Assembly: GCA_002483285.1 (NCBI GenBank)
Contig: DLHP01000036.1
Coordinates: forward strand, 1 to 64,000
Direction of reading: 5' to 3'
DNA from: Flavobacterium sp. UBA7665
Lineage (GTDB): Bacteria; Bacteroidota; Bacteroidia; Flavobacteriales; Flavobacteriaceae
DNA length: 64,000 nt
Position numbers and translations under genes: made by a program. The notes beneath the pieces were generated by a model, which did no database searches, was not told where the DNA came from, and saw nothing but the letters and a program-made list of their open reading frames with translations. Positions 36,315 to 44,630 of the stretch are shown here, in pieces; positions within the stretch are counted from its first letter, which is position 1; the number at the start of each line of letters is the position of its first letter.

Positions 36315-36740
36315 ATGGAAACATCTGTAAAAGGTTTGAACAAATGGGCCAATGCGCATACTTATTACGTCGTGGATTTGTTGCGTATCGCGCTCGGTGT
36401 TTTTTTGTTTGTCAAAGGAACCTCGTTTATCACCAACAGCCAATATCTGGTAGATTTGTTGTCGCCGCTGAGCAATGTCCCGGGCGGTATGCTTACTTTT
36501 CATTACATCGCCGCAGCCCACATTATGGGCGGTGTCATGATTGCCGTGGGTTTACTGACACGCTGGGCGATTATTGCTCAACTCCCCATTTTGGTTGGTG
36601 CGGTTGTCATTAATTTCATCGGCCTGATGCAAATCCCCAATCTACTCATCGCCACCGCAACCCTTGTAGCGTGTTTGTTTTTCCTCGTTTACGGTGGCGG
36701 TAAACATTCTGCCGATTATTTTTTTAAGATGCAGAAGTAA
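36315..36740 (+). CDS. DoxX-like membrane protein
   Basis: A 141-residue inner-membrane protein with four predicted membrane segments, of the DoxX/DoxD-like family. Readable features are HTYYVVDLLRIALGVFLFVK at the N-terminus, FHYIAAAHIMGGVMIAVGLL in the middle and LVACLFFLVYGGGKHSADYF at the end. Members have been linked to thiosulfate:quinone oxidoreductase and to oxidative stress complexes, but most are unassigned; nothing here selects one role. The gene stands alone after the peptidases. Confidence 0.8.
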   Translation: METSVKGLNKWANAHTYYVVDLLRIALGVFLFVKGTSFITNSQYLVDLLSPLSNVPGGMLTFHYIAAAHIMGGVMIAVGLLTRWAIIAQLPILVGAVVINFIGLMQIPNLLIATATLVACLFFLVYGGGKHSADYFFKMQK

Positions 36741-36759
36741 AGGGAGAGGAAAGAGAAAA

Positions 36760-36872
36760 GACCGCTGCGCTGATAGAAGCAAGAAAAAAGAGCCGAAAAC
36801 GATATACTTGTCTTTGACCCTTTTTCACGTAGCATTTTGTCGTCAGGCTTACTGCCTTTCAGCGAAGCGGTC
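36760..36872. repeat. Long-spaced inverted repeat before menE end
   Basis: GACCGCTGCGCTGA at the left end and TCAGCGAAGCGGTC at the right end are inverted repeats matching at 13 of 14 positions, about 85 bases apart. The interval is purine-rich and without a gene. The pair fills the space between the convergent DoxX-like gene and menE. Confidence 0.55.
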
Positions 36873-36873
36873 T

Positions 36874-37926
36874 CTACCCGATCTCCTTCGCCGTTTCCTT
36901 TCGCATGATTTTCCCTGTTTCGGTATCGACAAACTTCTTGAGAAAAATCACTTCCTTGGGTTTTTCATATTTGTCAAGTCCGTCGTAAATCGCTGCATCA
37001 ATCGGCTGATTTTCCCCTTCAATGACGAGCACCAATTTCTCTCCGAGTTTCTCGTCGGGTTGGCCGGTGACAAAAAAGCGCGCGTTGATTTTGCCCGAGA
37101 GTTTTTGCTCGATCTGTTCGGGAATCAGCTTGATCCCGCCGCTATTGACAATGTTGTCATAACGCCCCATAAAAATGAACTGATTCTCGTTGACCAATTC
37201 TACAATATCGTTGGTTTTGATGATTTCCTGCGAAATCCGCGGCGCATGGATCACCAGGCAGTTGTGCTCGTCATAAGAAATGGTCACGCCGGGTAAAACC
37301 GTAAATGCCTTTTCGCCTACTTTGCGTGCGGCAATATGTGTAATGGTTTCGGTCATGCCGTAAGTTTCATAAGCATCCACGGGCAATTTAGACAATTGTT
37401 TTTCGAGCGCCTTATTAAGTGCCACGCCGCCTACGATCATTTTCCTGACATTCTTGAGTTGTTTGAGCGAGTTTTGCGCCTGCAACGGAACCATCGCAAC
37501 GAAATCGTAGTTCGTATCGTTATTGTACAAAGGCGTAGAATTGGGCGCCACAAAATCCATGTCTAGCCCGAGGATAAAACCGCGAACAAACATCATTTTC
37601 CCTGCGATATACTTTACTGGTAAACATTGCAGCGCTTTGTTTCCCGGCGTTAGGTCAAAAAAATCACCGGTCGCAAGCGCCGAATTCACCATGGCTTGTT
37701 TATCTACCCGAATGGTTTTGGGTTTCCCTGTCGTTCCAGAGGTTTTCATCTCGATATATTCGCGGTCGTCAAACCAATCGAGCAGGAAATGCCCCACGGG
37801 TTTTTCAAAGTCTTCGCCCTCTTTGATGAAACTGTAAGCCACGCGGCATAAATCCTCACGGTCGAGGTGGAATCCGTCAAGTTTAAAGCTATTGTGTACG
37901 TTGTGGTAAGTAGGACTATTCATCAT
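36874..37926 (-). CDS. menE: O-succinylbenzoate-CoA ligase-like AMP-binding enzyme
   Basis: A 350-residue member of the acyl-adenylate-forming family. The P-loop SGTTGKPKTIRVDK lies near residue 66 and the VDAYETYGMTETITHIAARK motif near 200; GRYDNIVNSGGIKLIPEQIE begins the small C-terminal domain. The short length, under 400 residues, and the sequence fit the Bacteroidota MenE, which activates O-succinylbenzoate with CoA in menaquinone synthesis. No other men genes are in the window. The start is one of two adjacent ATGs, MMNSP; it overlaps the stop of the upstream CPBP gene by 11 bases. Confidence 0.85.
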   Translation of the reverse strand: MMNSPTYHNVHNSFKLDGFHLDREDLCRVAYSFIKEGEDFEKPVGHFLLDWFDDREYIEMKTSGTTGKPKTIRVDKQAMVNSALATGDFFDLTPGNKALQCLPVKYIAGKMMFVRGFILGLDMDFVAPNSTPLYNNDTNYDFVAMVPLQAQNSLKQLKNVRKMIVGGVALNKALEKQLSKLPVDAYETYGMTETITHIAARKVGEKAFTVLPGVTISYDEHNCLVIHAPRISQEIIKTNDIVELVNENQFIFMGRYDNIVNSGGIKLIPEQIEQKLSGKINARFFVTGQPDEKLGEKLVLVIEGENQPIDAAIYDGLDKYEKPKEVIFLKKFVDTETGKIMRKETAKEIG

Positions 37927-38875
37927 TTTTAAAAGTTTCGGTTGGTGTTGTTGGTTGCGTGAGGTGAATGTCTCCGGTGAGTTTTTCCTGCCAGCCCGTC
38001 CATTTGTATTTCCTACTAAAGATAAACAATAGTATGGGATAGACAATCACCACAGGAAGGATGATGTCAATGCCTGCCGAAGGTTCGGAAACATCCTTGA
38101 GTATGGCGTGGGTTTTAAAAGCCGACCAATCTGCTGTTACGAGCAGCGCGCCAACGAGGTTATTGGCTGCGTGGAAACCCAGCGAGAGCTCCATTCCTTC
38201 GTCCATGAGCGTGAGGATGCCAAGGAAAAAACCAGTTCCGATATAATAAATCAATACGATGTTACCCATCTTATCTACTTCGGGATTGGCGATATGCAGC
38301 AACCCAAAAATTACCGAGGTCAACACGAGCGGAATCCATCGGTTGCGCGCCAAACCGCCAAAACCCTGCATCAGGTAGCCTCGAAACAGGAACTCCTCGC
38401 TGCTGGTTTGGATTGGTACCATCAGAACGGCGATGACAAACAAGATTAGGAAAGGGACGGGTTTAAATTGTATGACAAAATCGGCCGGGTTCATCCAATA
38501 ATCGGCTAAGGCCGATAGCGCAGACAATACCGCCCAAACAAGGAAAGCAAAAAAGATCCGGTTCCAATCGAGTTTTGGCCGCGCCGTTAGCATCGATAAC
38601 AACGGCTGCTTGTGGATGAAACGTTGTGCAATGTACACGCCCGCGATAGCAAACACTGTAGAAAGCATCAACAGAAATAAGGTCGTGTTAGAATCGAGTG
38701 TGGTCATCAAAGTCGTTTCATCGAGCGGGAAACCATTGCCATCGGCCATTGACTTGACCATCACCGCAAACAGCAACGGAAGCTGGCCAATCGTCCAAAC
38801 GACAACAATCAGCACACTGCCTATGATGTATTTCCAAAATTTATTATCCTCGCGGATGCTTTGCTCGATAAACAT
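37916..38875 (-). CDS. CPBP family intramembrane glutamic endopeptidase
   Basis: A 319-residue integral membrane protein with seven or eight membrane segments, of the CPBP/Abi (type II CAAX prenyl endopeptidase-like) family. Motif 1 is SSEEFLFRGYLMQG near residue 157 (EExxxR), motif 2 is the FGLLHIANPE segment near 188 and motif 3 is LGFHAANNLVGALL near 231 (HxxxN); all catalytic residues are present. Substrates of bacterial CPBP proteins are mostly unknown. It overlaps the start of menE and is the upstream gene of a two-gene unit. Confidence 0.9.
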   Translation of the reverse strand: MFIEQSIREDNKFWKYIIGSVLIVVVWTIGQLPLLFAVMVKSMADGNGFPLDETTLMTTLDSNTTLFLLMLSTVFAIAGVYIAQRFIHKQPLLSMLTARPKLDWNRIFFAFLVWAVLSALSALADYWMNPADFVIQFKPVPFLILFVIAVLMVPIQTSSEEFLFRGYLMQGFGGLARNRWIPLVLTSVIFGLLHIANPEVDKMGNIVLIYYIGTGFFLGILTLMDEGMELSLGFHAANNLVGALLVTADWSAFKTHAILKDVSEPSAGIDIILPVVIVYPILLFIFSRKYKWTGWQEKLTGDIHLTQPTTPTETFKNDE

Positions 38876-38962
38876 ACCCTTGTGTTAAAAAGTTCGTTAC
38901 GCCTAATTTAGTTTAATTTTTAGGATTAAATGGATTTCCTTTGCAAAAAATATCTGTTGCAA

Positions 38963-39304
38963 ATGATCCAAATCCTGCACAATGCACGCTGCTCCAAATC
39001 AAGGGAATGCCTCGCTTTCCTAACGGAATCCAACAGCGAATACGAAATAATCGAATACCTTAAGACGCCGCCAACCGTTGCGCAACTTCAGGAAATCATC
39101 GCCAAACTCGGCATTAAACCTATCGAACTCATTCGACGCAAGGAACCGTTGTGGATCGAGAAATTCGAGGGTAAAAAATACACACCTGCATCGCTCCTAA
39201 AAATCATGGTAAAAAACCCAATCCTGATCGAGCGGCCCATTGTCATCAACGGCGACAAGGCCGTCATCGCGCGTCCGCTCGAAAAAGCAGCCGATATCAT
39301 TTAA
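38963..39304 (+). CDS. ArsC/Spx-family thioredoxin-fold reductase
   Basis: A 113-residue cytoplasmic protein of the glutaredoxin-linked arsenate reductase family. The ATG beginning MIQILHNARCSKSRECL was chosen since it gives the family N-terminus; Cys10 in NARCSKSR is the catalytic cysteine. NPILIERPIVINGDKAVIAR with the RP pair corresponds to the second conserved element near residue 88. In Bacteroidota such single-gene homologues often are not in ars clusters, and no arsenic genes are nearby, so the physiological substrate may not be arsenate. Confidence 0.88.
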   Translation: MIQILHNARCSKSRECLAFLTESNSEYEIIEYLKTPPTVAQLQEIIAKLGIKPIELIRRKEPLWIEKFEGKKYTPASLLKIMVKNPILIERPIVINGDKAVIARPLEKAADII

Positions 39305-39338
39305 CAAAGCTTTGTGAACCGACCTTTAAACCAAATCC

Positions 39339-39346
39339 TATTTTTG
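39339..39346 (+). promoter_or_regulatory. Putative -7 box of the beta-barrel receptor gene
   Basis: TATTTTTG fits TAnnTTTG, 26 bases before the ATG. A TTTG element exists upstream, but with a longer spacer than usual (24 bases). Confidence 0.4.
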
Positions 39347-39372
39347 CCTTCTATTAGCGAAACTTGCTTGTC

Positions 39373-41859
39373 ATGAGAAACCTGAAATTTTTACTTTTCC
39401 TTTTACTGTTTACATCGATCACTTTTGCACAGGACAACCCTGAACGAAAAAAAGTCAAAATTACCGGAACCATCATAGAAAAAACCAGCAAGCAACCGCT
39501 GGAATACGCCACCATCACTTTTATCAACACCAGAAATCCAAAAGCCATCGGCGGCGGTATCACCAATGCCAAAGGCGAGTTTGAGGTCGAGATTAACGCA
39601 GGAAGTTATACCGTAAAGGCCGAGTTCATCTCCTTTAAAGTCATTGAAATCAAAGACAAGCGTTTTACAGAAAATACCAATATGGGTACCATTGCCCTGG
39701 AGGAAGATGCGCAACAGCTCAACGCCGTCAACGTGCGCGCCGAGAAAAGTACCGTAGAGATCAAGCTCGATAAGAAAGTGTACAACGTGGGCCAAGATCT
39801 CATGGTGAAAGGCGGAACCGTGAGCGATGTACTCGACAACATCCCGTCGGTTGCTGTAGATGTTGAAGGTAACGTGACTTTGCGTGGTAACGACAACGTC
39901 AAGATCCTCATCGACGGGCGGCCATCTAACGCGATTAATGTATCGGATGCGTTGCGATTGATTCCCGCCGACGCAATAGACAAAGTAGAAATCATCACCA
40001 ACCCATCGGCGCGATACGAAGCCGAAGGTGGCGGCGGTATCATCAACATCCTACTTAAGAAAGGAAAAAACCTGGGCGTTAACGGCACCTTAATCGTTTC
40101 GGTAGGTTCACCCGAAAATACGGGTGTTTCCACAAGTTTCAATATCAAGAGCGCCGAATCGAACATTTTTGGGAACCTGGGCTACAGCAAACGCAGCAAT
40201 CCGGGAAACACCAAAATCAACCAGGAAAATTTTGACAGCATCCGCAACCTTAAGAGTTATATTGAGGAACGCCGTAAAAACCAGCGCGCCAATGAAGGCT
40301 TCAACGGCAACATAGGGATTGAGTTGTACCTCGACAAATCCTCGTCCTGGACCCATACGCTTTCCCTGCGCAGCAACGATGGGGAAAATCCAGAAGAGGT
40401 GTTGTACAATAATTACTATGTCGACTCTATTTACTCTAAAACGCGCCGTTACAATGCGGTGAAGAGTTCGAGCAACAATATCGAATATGCCACGAACTAC
40501 ACCAAAAAATTCAAGAAAGACGGACACAAATTCACCATCGATGCCTCGTTCTCCAAAAACCTCGACAACGACAGTTCTACGATTTTAGGAACCAATTTAA
40601 TTCCCGCGTACAGCCTGGTCTCGTCAGAAAAAACATTGAACGACCAAACCCAGAACCGCAATGTCATCCAGGCCGATTACGTATTGCCGTTTGGCAAAGG
40701 CAGCCAGTTCGAGGCAGGTTTCCGAGGCGGCTATTCTAAATTACTGACCGATTATCGGGTACTCGAAGACACCAATTTAGACGGCATTTTCACCACCAAT
40801 TTTGCATTTACCAATACGTTGGAATACAAGGAAAATATTACGGCGGCTTATGTAAATTTCGGGTCGAAACTCGGCAAGAAATTCTCGTATTTACTAGGCT
40901 TGCGCTTTGAAGATTCAAACATCAAAATCAACCAATACACTTCACAGGATTTCAATACCAAACACTACCAGAATTTGTTCCCGAGCGCGTTTTTGAATTA
41001 TGAAATCTCCGAAGGCAACAACCTCACGCTGAGTTACAGCAAACGCATCAACCGCCCGCGCGATCGCTTTATCAACCCGTTTTCATCGTATTCGAGCAAT
41101 GTTAATTTGTTTCAGGGAAATCCCAATCTCGACCCTACTTTAATTGACGCTTTCGATATCGGTTACCTCAAAAAATGGAACAAAGTCACGATGAGCGCCT
41201 CATTGTACCACAACCGCCGCAAAGACGCATTCCAGTTTGTGCGTTATGAATCGGGTACGTTTGTCAACAATATTCCGGTCATCATCAACTCGCCTTTCAA
41301 TTTGGGCAACAGCTACAACACCGGTTTAGAGATCACCGCGAATTACACGCCGTTCAAATGGTGGCGCCTTAACGGGAACGTGAATTTCTACAATGCCGAA
41401 ACCAGCGGCAGCTTCACCTACCTCAAAACCGATTTGACCAACAATACGAAAGTACCTACGGTCATCGATTTCAACAACTCGGCTACGACCTGGACCGCGC
41501 GCGCCTCCTCCAAATTCAACCTGCCCGCCAAGATTGACCTGCAACTCAACGGGAATTACGATGCCGAGCAAAAAACCGCACAGGGAAAAAGCAAAGCCAA
41601 TGCGAGTATGAATTTCGCGCTCAGCAAAGATGTTTTAAAAGACAAAGCTACTATTGCCTTCAACATCAACGACGTGTTCAATTCGAGGAAAAGGATCAAT
41701 GAGGCCCAGTTGGCGCAAGTAAATTCTTATAGCGAAATGCAATGGAGGCAACGCCAGTTCACGCTATCATTCACCTACCGTTTCAACAAACAGAAAACCG
41801 ACCGTGACAAACAGCCGACCAAGCGAGAGAATAATGGTGATGAAGAGTTTGGAGGATAA
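39373..41859 (+). CDS. Outer membrane beta-barrel (TonB-dependent receptor-like) protein
   Basis: An 828-residue outer-membrane protein. After the signal peptide (LLFLLLFTSITFAQ) comes a carboxypeptidase-regulatory-like domain (VKITGTIIEKTSKQPLEYAT). A plug domain follows (GTVSDVLDNIPSVAVDVEGN, then VTLRGNDNVKILIDGRPSN and YEAEGGGGIINILLKKGKN). The rest is an outer-membrane protein beta-barrel family C-terminal barrel ending in LSFTYRFNKQK. The protein lacks an obvious TonB box and ends in a charged tail rather than aromatic residue, as do many 'outer membrane beta-barrel family proteins' of Flavobacteriia. The ligand is unknown. The ATG was preferred over a TTG three codons upstream. Confidence 0.9.
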   Translation: MRNLKFLLFLLLFTSITFAQDNPERKKVKITGTIIEKTSKQPLEYATITFINTRNPKAIGGGITNAKGEFEVEINAGSYTVKAEFISFKVIEIKDKRFTENTNMGTIALEEDAQQLNAVNVRAEKSTVEIKLDKKVYNVGQDLMVKGGTVSDVLDNIPSVAVDVEGNVTLRGNDNVKILIDGRPSNAINVSDALRLIPADAIDKVEIITNPSARYEAEGGGGIINILLKKGKNLGVNGTLIVSVGSPENTGVSTSFNIKSAESNIFGNLGYSKRSNPGNTKINQENFDSIRNLKSYIEERRKNQRANEGFNGNIGIELYLDKSSSWTHTLSLRSNDGENPEEVLYNNYYVDSIYSKTRRYNAVKSSSNNIEYATNYTKKFKKDGHKFTIDASFSKNLDNDSSTILGTNLIPAYSLVSSEKTLNDQTQNRNVIQADYVLPFGKGSQFEAGFRGGYSKLLTDYRVLEDTNLDGIFTTNFAFTNTLEYKENITAAYVNFGSKLGKKFSYLLGLRFEDSNIKINQYTSQDFNTKHYQNLFPSAFLNYEISEGNNLTLSYSKRINRPRDRFINPFSSYSSNVNLFQGNPNLDPTLIDAFDIGYLKKWNKVTMSASLYHNRRKDAFQFVRYESGTFVNNIPVIINSPFNLGNSYNTGLEITANYTPFKWWRLNGNVNFYNAETSGSFTYLKTDLTNNTKVPTVIDFNNSATTWTARASSKFNLPAKIDLQLNGNYDAEQKTAQGKSKANASMNFALSKDVLKDKATIAFNINDVFNSRKRINEAQLAQVNSYSEMQWRQRQFTLSFTYRFNKQKTDRDKQPTKRENNGDEEFGG

Positions 41860-41862
41860 TGA

Positions 41863-41927
41863 GTTGAAAGTTAAAAGTCAAAAGAACCCCGATTGCAGTT
41901 ACTCACTTTTGACTTTCTACTTTCGAC
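41863..41927. repeat. Period-7 inverted repeat after the receptor gene
   Basis: Left arm GTTGAAA-GTTAAAA-GTCAAAA-G and right arm CTTTTGACTTTCTACTTTCG plus AC; the arms pair at 19 of 22 positions around a 21-base loop. It starts four bases after the stop codon of the receptor gene and precedes a normal terminator. Confidence 0.7.
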
Positions 41928-41961
41928 AAAAAAAAGGAACCTTATTCAGGTTCCTTTTTTT
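41928..41961. terminator. Bidirectional intrinsic terminator
   Basis: AAAAAAAGGAACC - TTATTCA - GGTTCCTTTTTTT. It separates the convergent receptor gene and the small membrane protein gene, overlapping the stop of the latter. Confidence 0.85.
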
Positions 41962-42118
41962 ACTGCTGCTTTTTCGCTTTACGCTCTTTATACATTTCCC
42001 AAAGTGCGCCACCAATCCAATACTGGACGAAACCCACTAAGAAAAACATCAACCAGAACCCCATCGTGAGGACGGTCAAGAAGAGCAAAAAGCCTAAGTA
42101 CTGTGAAAATTCAAACAT
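41960..42118 (-). CDS. Small membrane protein (52 residues)
   Basis: A short frame reading MFEFSQYLGFLLFLTVLTMG, then FWLMFFLVGFVQYWIGGALW and a basic tail EMYKERKAKKQQ. It has one long or two closely spaced hydrophobic segments followed by positive charges, the layout of a genuine inner-membrane miniprotein with a cytoplasmic C-terminus. It is preceded by AT-rich DNA and followed by a terminator. No family is known to me. Its confidence rests on composition and the flanking terminator. Confidence 0.6.
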   Translation of the reverse strand: MFEFSQYLGFLLFLTVLTMGFWLMFFLVGFVQYWIGGALWEMYKERKAKKQQ

Positions 42119-42216
42119 GTTTTCCGGAATTTTTTTGAATTATAAGCAAATGTAAACTTATTATTTTTTACCGCCAATTAAATCCAAATCAATTTTTATA
42201 AAATAACATTTATGCT

Positions 42217-42224
42217 TAATTTTG
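42217..42224 (+). promoter_or_regulatory. Putative -7 box of fumC
   Basis: TAATTTTG matches TAnnTTTG. Transcription from here would place the hairpin repeat copy 3 within the 5' untranslated region of fumC. The -33 position reads TTTT, one base off the TTTG consensus. Confidence 0.45.
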
Positions 42225-42245
42225 GGCAGGTTTTAAGGAGCATAA

Positions 42246-42314
42246 ACCTGCTGTCCGCTGTATCTTTTGTCCGCTAAAGAAGCGGAACAAAAGGATGCCG
42301 CTTCCATCAGGGCT
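42246..42314 (+). repeat. Dispersed hairpin repeat, copy 3 (fumC leader)
   Basis: CCTGCTGTCCGCTGTATCTT, TTGTCCGCT - AAAG - AAGCGGAACAA, then AAGGATGCCGCTTCCATC and GGGCTAGG. The TTTTGT-CCGCT/AGCGG-ACAAAA arms form a stable stem. It lies directly upstream of fumC and is the best-preserved of three copies in the window. Confidence 0.75.
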
Positions 42315-42362
42315 AGGCCGCCTTCAACCTCCAAGAATCACGAAATAATCAACACCAACACT

Positions 42363-43760
42363 ATGGAATACAGAATAGAAAAAGACACAATGGGCGAAGT
42401 GAAAGTCCCAGCCGACAAATACTGGGGCGCACAAACCGAGCGTTCGCGTAACAACTTCAAAATCGGCCCTTCGGCATCGATGCCAAAAGAAATCATCGAA
42501 GGTTTCGCCTACCTCAAGAAAGCGGCCGCTTATGCCAATTGCGATTTGGGCGTACTGCCGATTGAAAAACGCGACGCGATTGCTGCCGTCTGCGACGAAA
42601 TCCTCGCGGGTAAACTTGACGACCAATTTCCGTTGGTCATCTGGCAAACCGGTTCGGGTACGCAAAGCAACATGAACGTCAACGAAGTCATTGCCAACCG
42701 CGCACAAGTACGCGCCGGATTCAAGATCGGTGAAGGCGAAGCGGTCGTCAAAGCCAATGATGACGTGAACAAATCACAATCGTCTAACGACACCTACCCT
42801 ACCGGAATGCACATTGCCGCATATAAAGCTGCCGTTGAGACGACGCTTCCCGGTGTCGAGAAACTCCGCAATACCTTAGACGCCAAAGCCAAAGAATTCA
42901 TGAACGTGGTGAAAATCGGCCGTACGCACCTTATGGATGCCACGCCTTTAACGCTCGGTCAGGAACTTTCGGGTTATGTGGCCCAACTCGATTACGGCAT
43001 GAAAGCGCTCAAAAATACACTGTCGCATTTGTCAGAGCTCGCGCTCGGTGGAACGGCAGTAGGAACCGGGCTCAACACGCCTGCAGGTTACGATGTGAAA
43101 GTGGCCGAATACATTGCCCAATTCACGGGACTTCCGTTTAAAACCGCACCCAATAAATTTGAGGCATTAGCCTCACACGATGCCATCGTAGAAAGCCACG
43201 GCGCACTCAAGCAACTCGCGGTGTCGCTCAATAAGATCTCTAATGACATCCGGATGATGGCTTCTGGACCACGTTCTGGAATCGGCGAAATACTGATTCC
43301 CGAGAACGAACCGGGTTCATCAATTATGCCGGGCAAGGTCAACCCAACACAATGCGAGGCGCTTACGATGGTTTGCGCGCAGGTTATGGGTAACGACGTA
43401 GCCATTTCGGTTGGAGGCATGCAAGGCCACTACGAACTCAACGTTTTCAAACCGGTCATGGCGGCCAACTTTTTGCAATCGGCCCGGTTGATTGGCGATG
43501 CGTGTCTTTCATTTGATGAACACTGCGCACAGGGAATCGAACCCAATTACACGAGGATTAAAGAATTGGTAGACAATTCATTGATGCTTGTGACGGCGTT
43601 GAATACCAAAATTGGTTATTACAAATCGGCCGAGATTGCCCAAACCGCACACAAAAACGGAACAACCTTAAAAGACGAAGCCGTACGTTTGGGTTATGTC
43701 ACAGCCGAAGATTTCGATGCTTGGGTGAAACCTGAAGATATGGTGGGAAGCTTGAAATAA
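42363..43760 (+). CDS. fumC: Class II fumarate hydratase
   Basis: The 465-residue homotetrameric enzyme hydrates fumarate to L-malate in the TCA cycle, without an iron-sulfur cluster. The start at MEYRIEKDTMGEVKVPADKY is the family N-terminus; the longer frame would translate the repeat element. Signature regions are TGSGTQSNMNVNEVIANRA near residue 98, GRTHLMDATPLTLGQE near 187 and the lyase signature GSSIMPGKVNPTQ near 319. The sequence is complete and of normal length. It has its own leader and a terminator, so it is probably monocistronic. Confidence 0.97.
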   Translation: MEYRIEKDTMGEVKVPADKYWGAQTERSRNNFKIGPSASMPKEIIEGFAYLKKAAAYANCDLGVLPIEKRDAIAAVCDEILAGKLDDQFPLVIWQTGSGTQSNMNVNEVIANRAQVRAGFKIGEGEAVVKANDDVNKSQSSNDTYPTGMHIAAYKAAVETTLPGVEKLRNTLDAKAKEFMNVVKIGRTHLMDATPLTLGQELSGYVAQLDYGMKALKNTLSHLSELALGGTAVGTGLNTPAGYDVKVAEYIAQFTGLPFKTAPNKFEALASHDAIVESHGALKQLAVSLNKISNDIRMMASGPRSGIGEILIPENEPGSSIMPGKVNPTQCEALTMVCAQVMGNDVAISVGGMQGHYELNVFKPVMAANFLQSARLIGDACLSFDEHCAQGIEPNYTRIKELVDNSLMLVTALNTKIGYYKSAEIAQTAHKNGTTLKDEAVRLGYVTAEDFDAWVKPEDMVGSLK

Positions 43761-43786
43761 TTGACAATTGATAATTGATAATGACC
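43759..43786 (+). repeat. Period-7 tract after fumC
   Basis: AATTGAC, AATTGAT, AATTGAT, AATGACC in succession, beginning within the fumC stop codon. It has the same period as the other heptamer tracts but a different unit. Confidence 0.55.
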
Positions 43787-43815
43787 CGCTGCTGAGAAGT
43801 TTGCGGGTTTTTTAT
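43784..43815 (+). terminator. Intrinsic terminator of fumC
   Basis: ACCCGC - TGCTGAGAAGTTT - GCGGGT followed by six T's, 25 bases past the stop codon. Confidence 0.85.
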
Positions 43816-43913
43816 GTCTAAAAAAATTGGCCTTTTAACAATTGTATTGGATTCTTATTTGTAAATTTTGGATACTTAAATGGTGGTTACCTAAATTTTT
43901 AATTCGATAGCAA

Positions 43914-44630
43914 ATGCCCGACAACAAAGCCCTTATTGAAAAAGAGTTGCTTTTGCAGCGCAACAAGTCGTGGACCGAGGCGCAGGTTTTGCAGCAAATC
44001 AGGTTGATCTTCGATGAACAAGATGCGGGACGCGATCGCATCAGGGAAAATCTTGAAGATAGCGGTGACGATGCGCAAAATCTTTTCGATGTGGATTTGC
44101 TCGACACCGATAAGATTTTTCACCTTACGCAAATCAGGAACGTTTGTATCGACTATCGGTTAAGGTTTTTAGACAGCCGGTTCTTTAAAAATGGCGTTCC
44201 CGAGGGAGCGGTTTCAAAAATCAATGCGCTCGAAAAAACGCACCAAATCGAACTGCGTGGGTTTAAGATTATGGCACCCAGTAAAGCGTTCCAATTGTTG
44301 AGCTATGACGATCCGTTGTTGTTTGCACCCATCGGGGACGATTATTATTACTTGGTCCACAAATGGGGAAATGACCTCACAATCAAAAGGAAATGGCTCA
44401 TGAAACCCTTCAAAAACCTGATGAATTTTACTTGGTTTTGTGTTATCGTGAGTCTTTTGATCACCTGGATGACGCCCGAGACTAATTTGAGCAAATCGGT
44501 GCCCATGGCAGGAATTATCATCTTTTTGTTTGCGTTCAAGTCAATCGTTGCGGTATTCCTGTATGCCTTTTTCATGCTGGGCAAGAATTTCAACGTCGCC
44601 ATCTGGGACCGAAAATATTTCAACAATTAA
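43914..44630 (+). CDS. Conserved membrane protein of unknown function
   Basis: A 238-residue protein with a soluble N-terminal 160 residues and two membrane segments near residues 175-192 and 203-225 (FTWFCVIVSLLITWM and MAGIIIFLFAFKSIVAVFLY). The soluble part is charged and helical (LQRNKSWTEAQVLQQIRLIF) then beta-like (HQIELRGFKIMAPSKAFQLL). No motif is recognised. It ends NVAIWDRKYFNN, with a conserved-looking aromatic tail. Its stop codon shares the palindromic TTAA with the stop of the convergent DoxX-type gene, so the two genes overlap by four bases. Confidence 0.75.
   Translation: MPDNKALIEKELLLQRNKSWTEAQVLQQIRLIFDEQDAGRDRIRENLEDSGDDAQNLFDVDLLDTDKIFHLTQIRNVCIDYRLRFLDSRFFKNGVPEGAVSKINALEKTHQIELRGFKIMAPSKAFQLLSYDDPLLFAPIGDDYYYLVHKWGNDLTIKRKWLMKPFKNLMNFTWFCVIVSLLITWMTPETNLSKSVPMAGIIIFLFAFKSIVAVFLYAFFMLGKNFNVAIWDRKYFNN

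Noticed and set aside
38963..39304. Part of an arsenic resistance cluster
   Set aside because: The ArsC-like gene has no ars neighbours (no ArsB, ArsR or ACR3-like gene nearby), so context does not support an arsenic operon.
42267..42362. Upstream start for fumC adding 32 residues
   Set aside because: The added codons are translated repeat sequence; FumC families start at the ATG reading MEYRIEKD.
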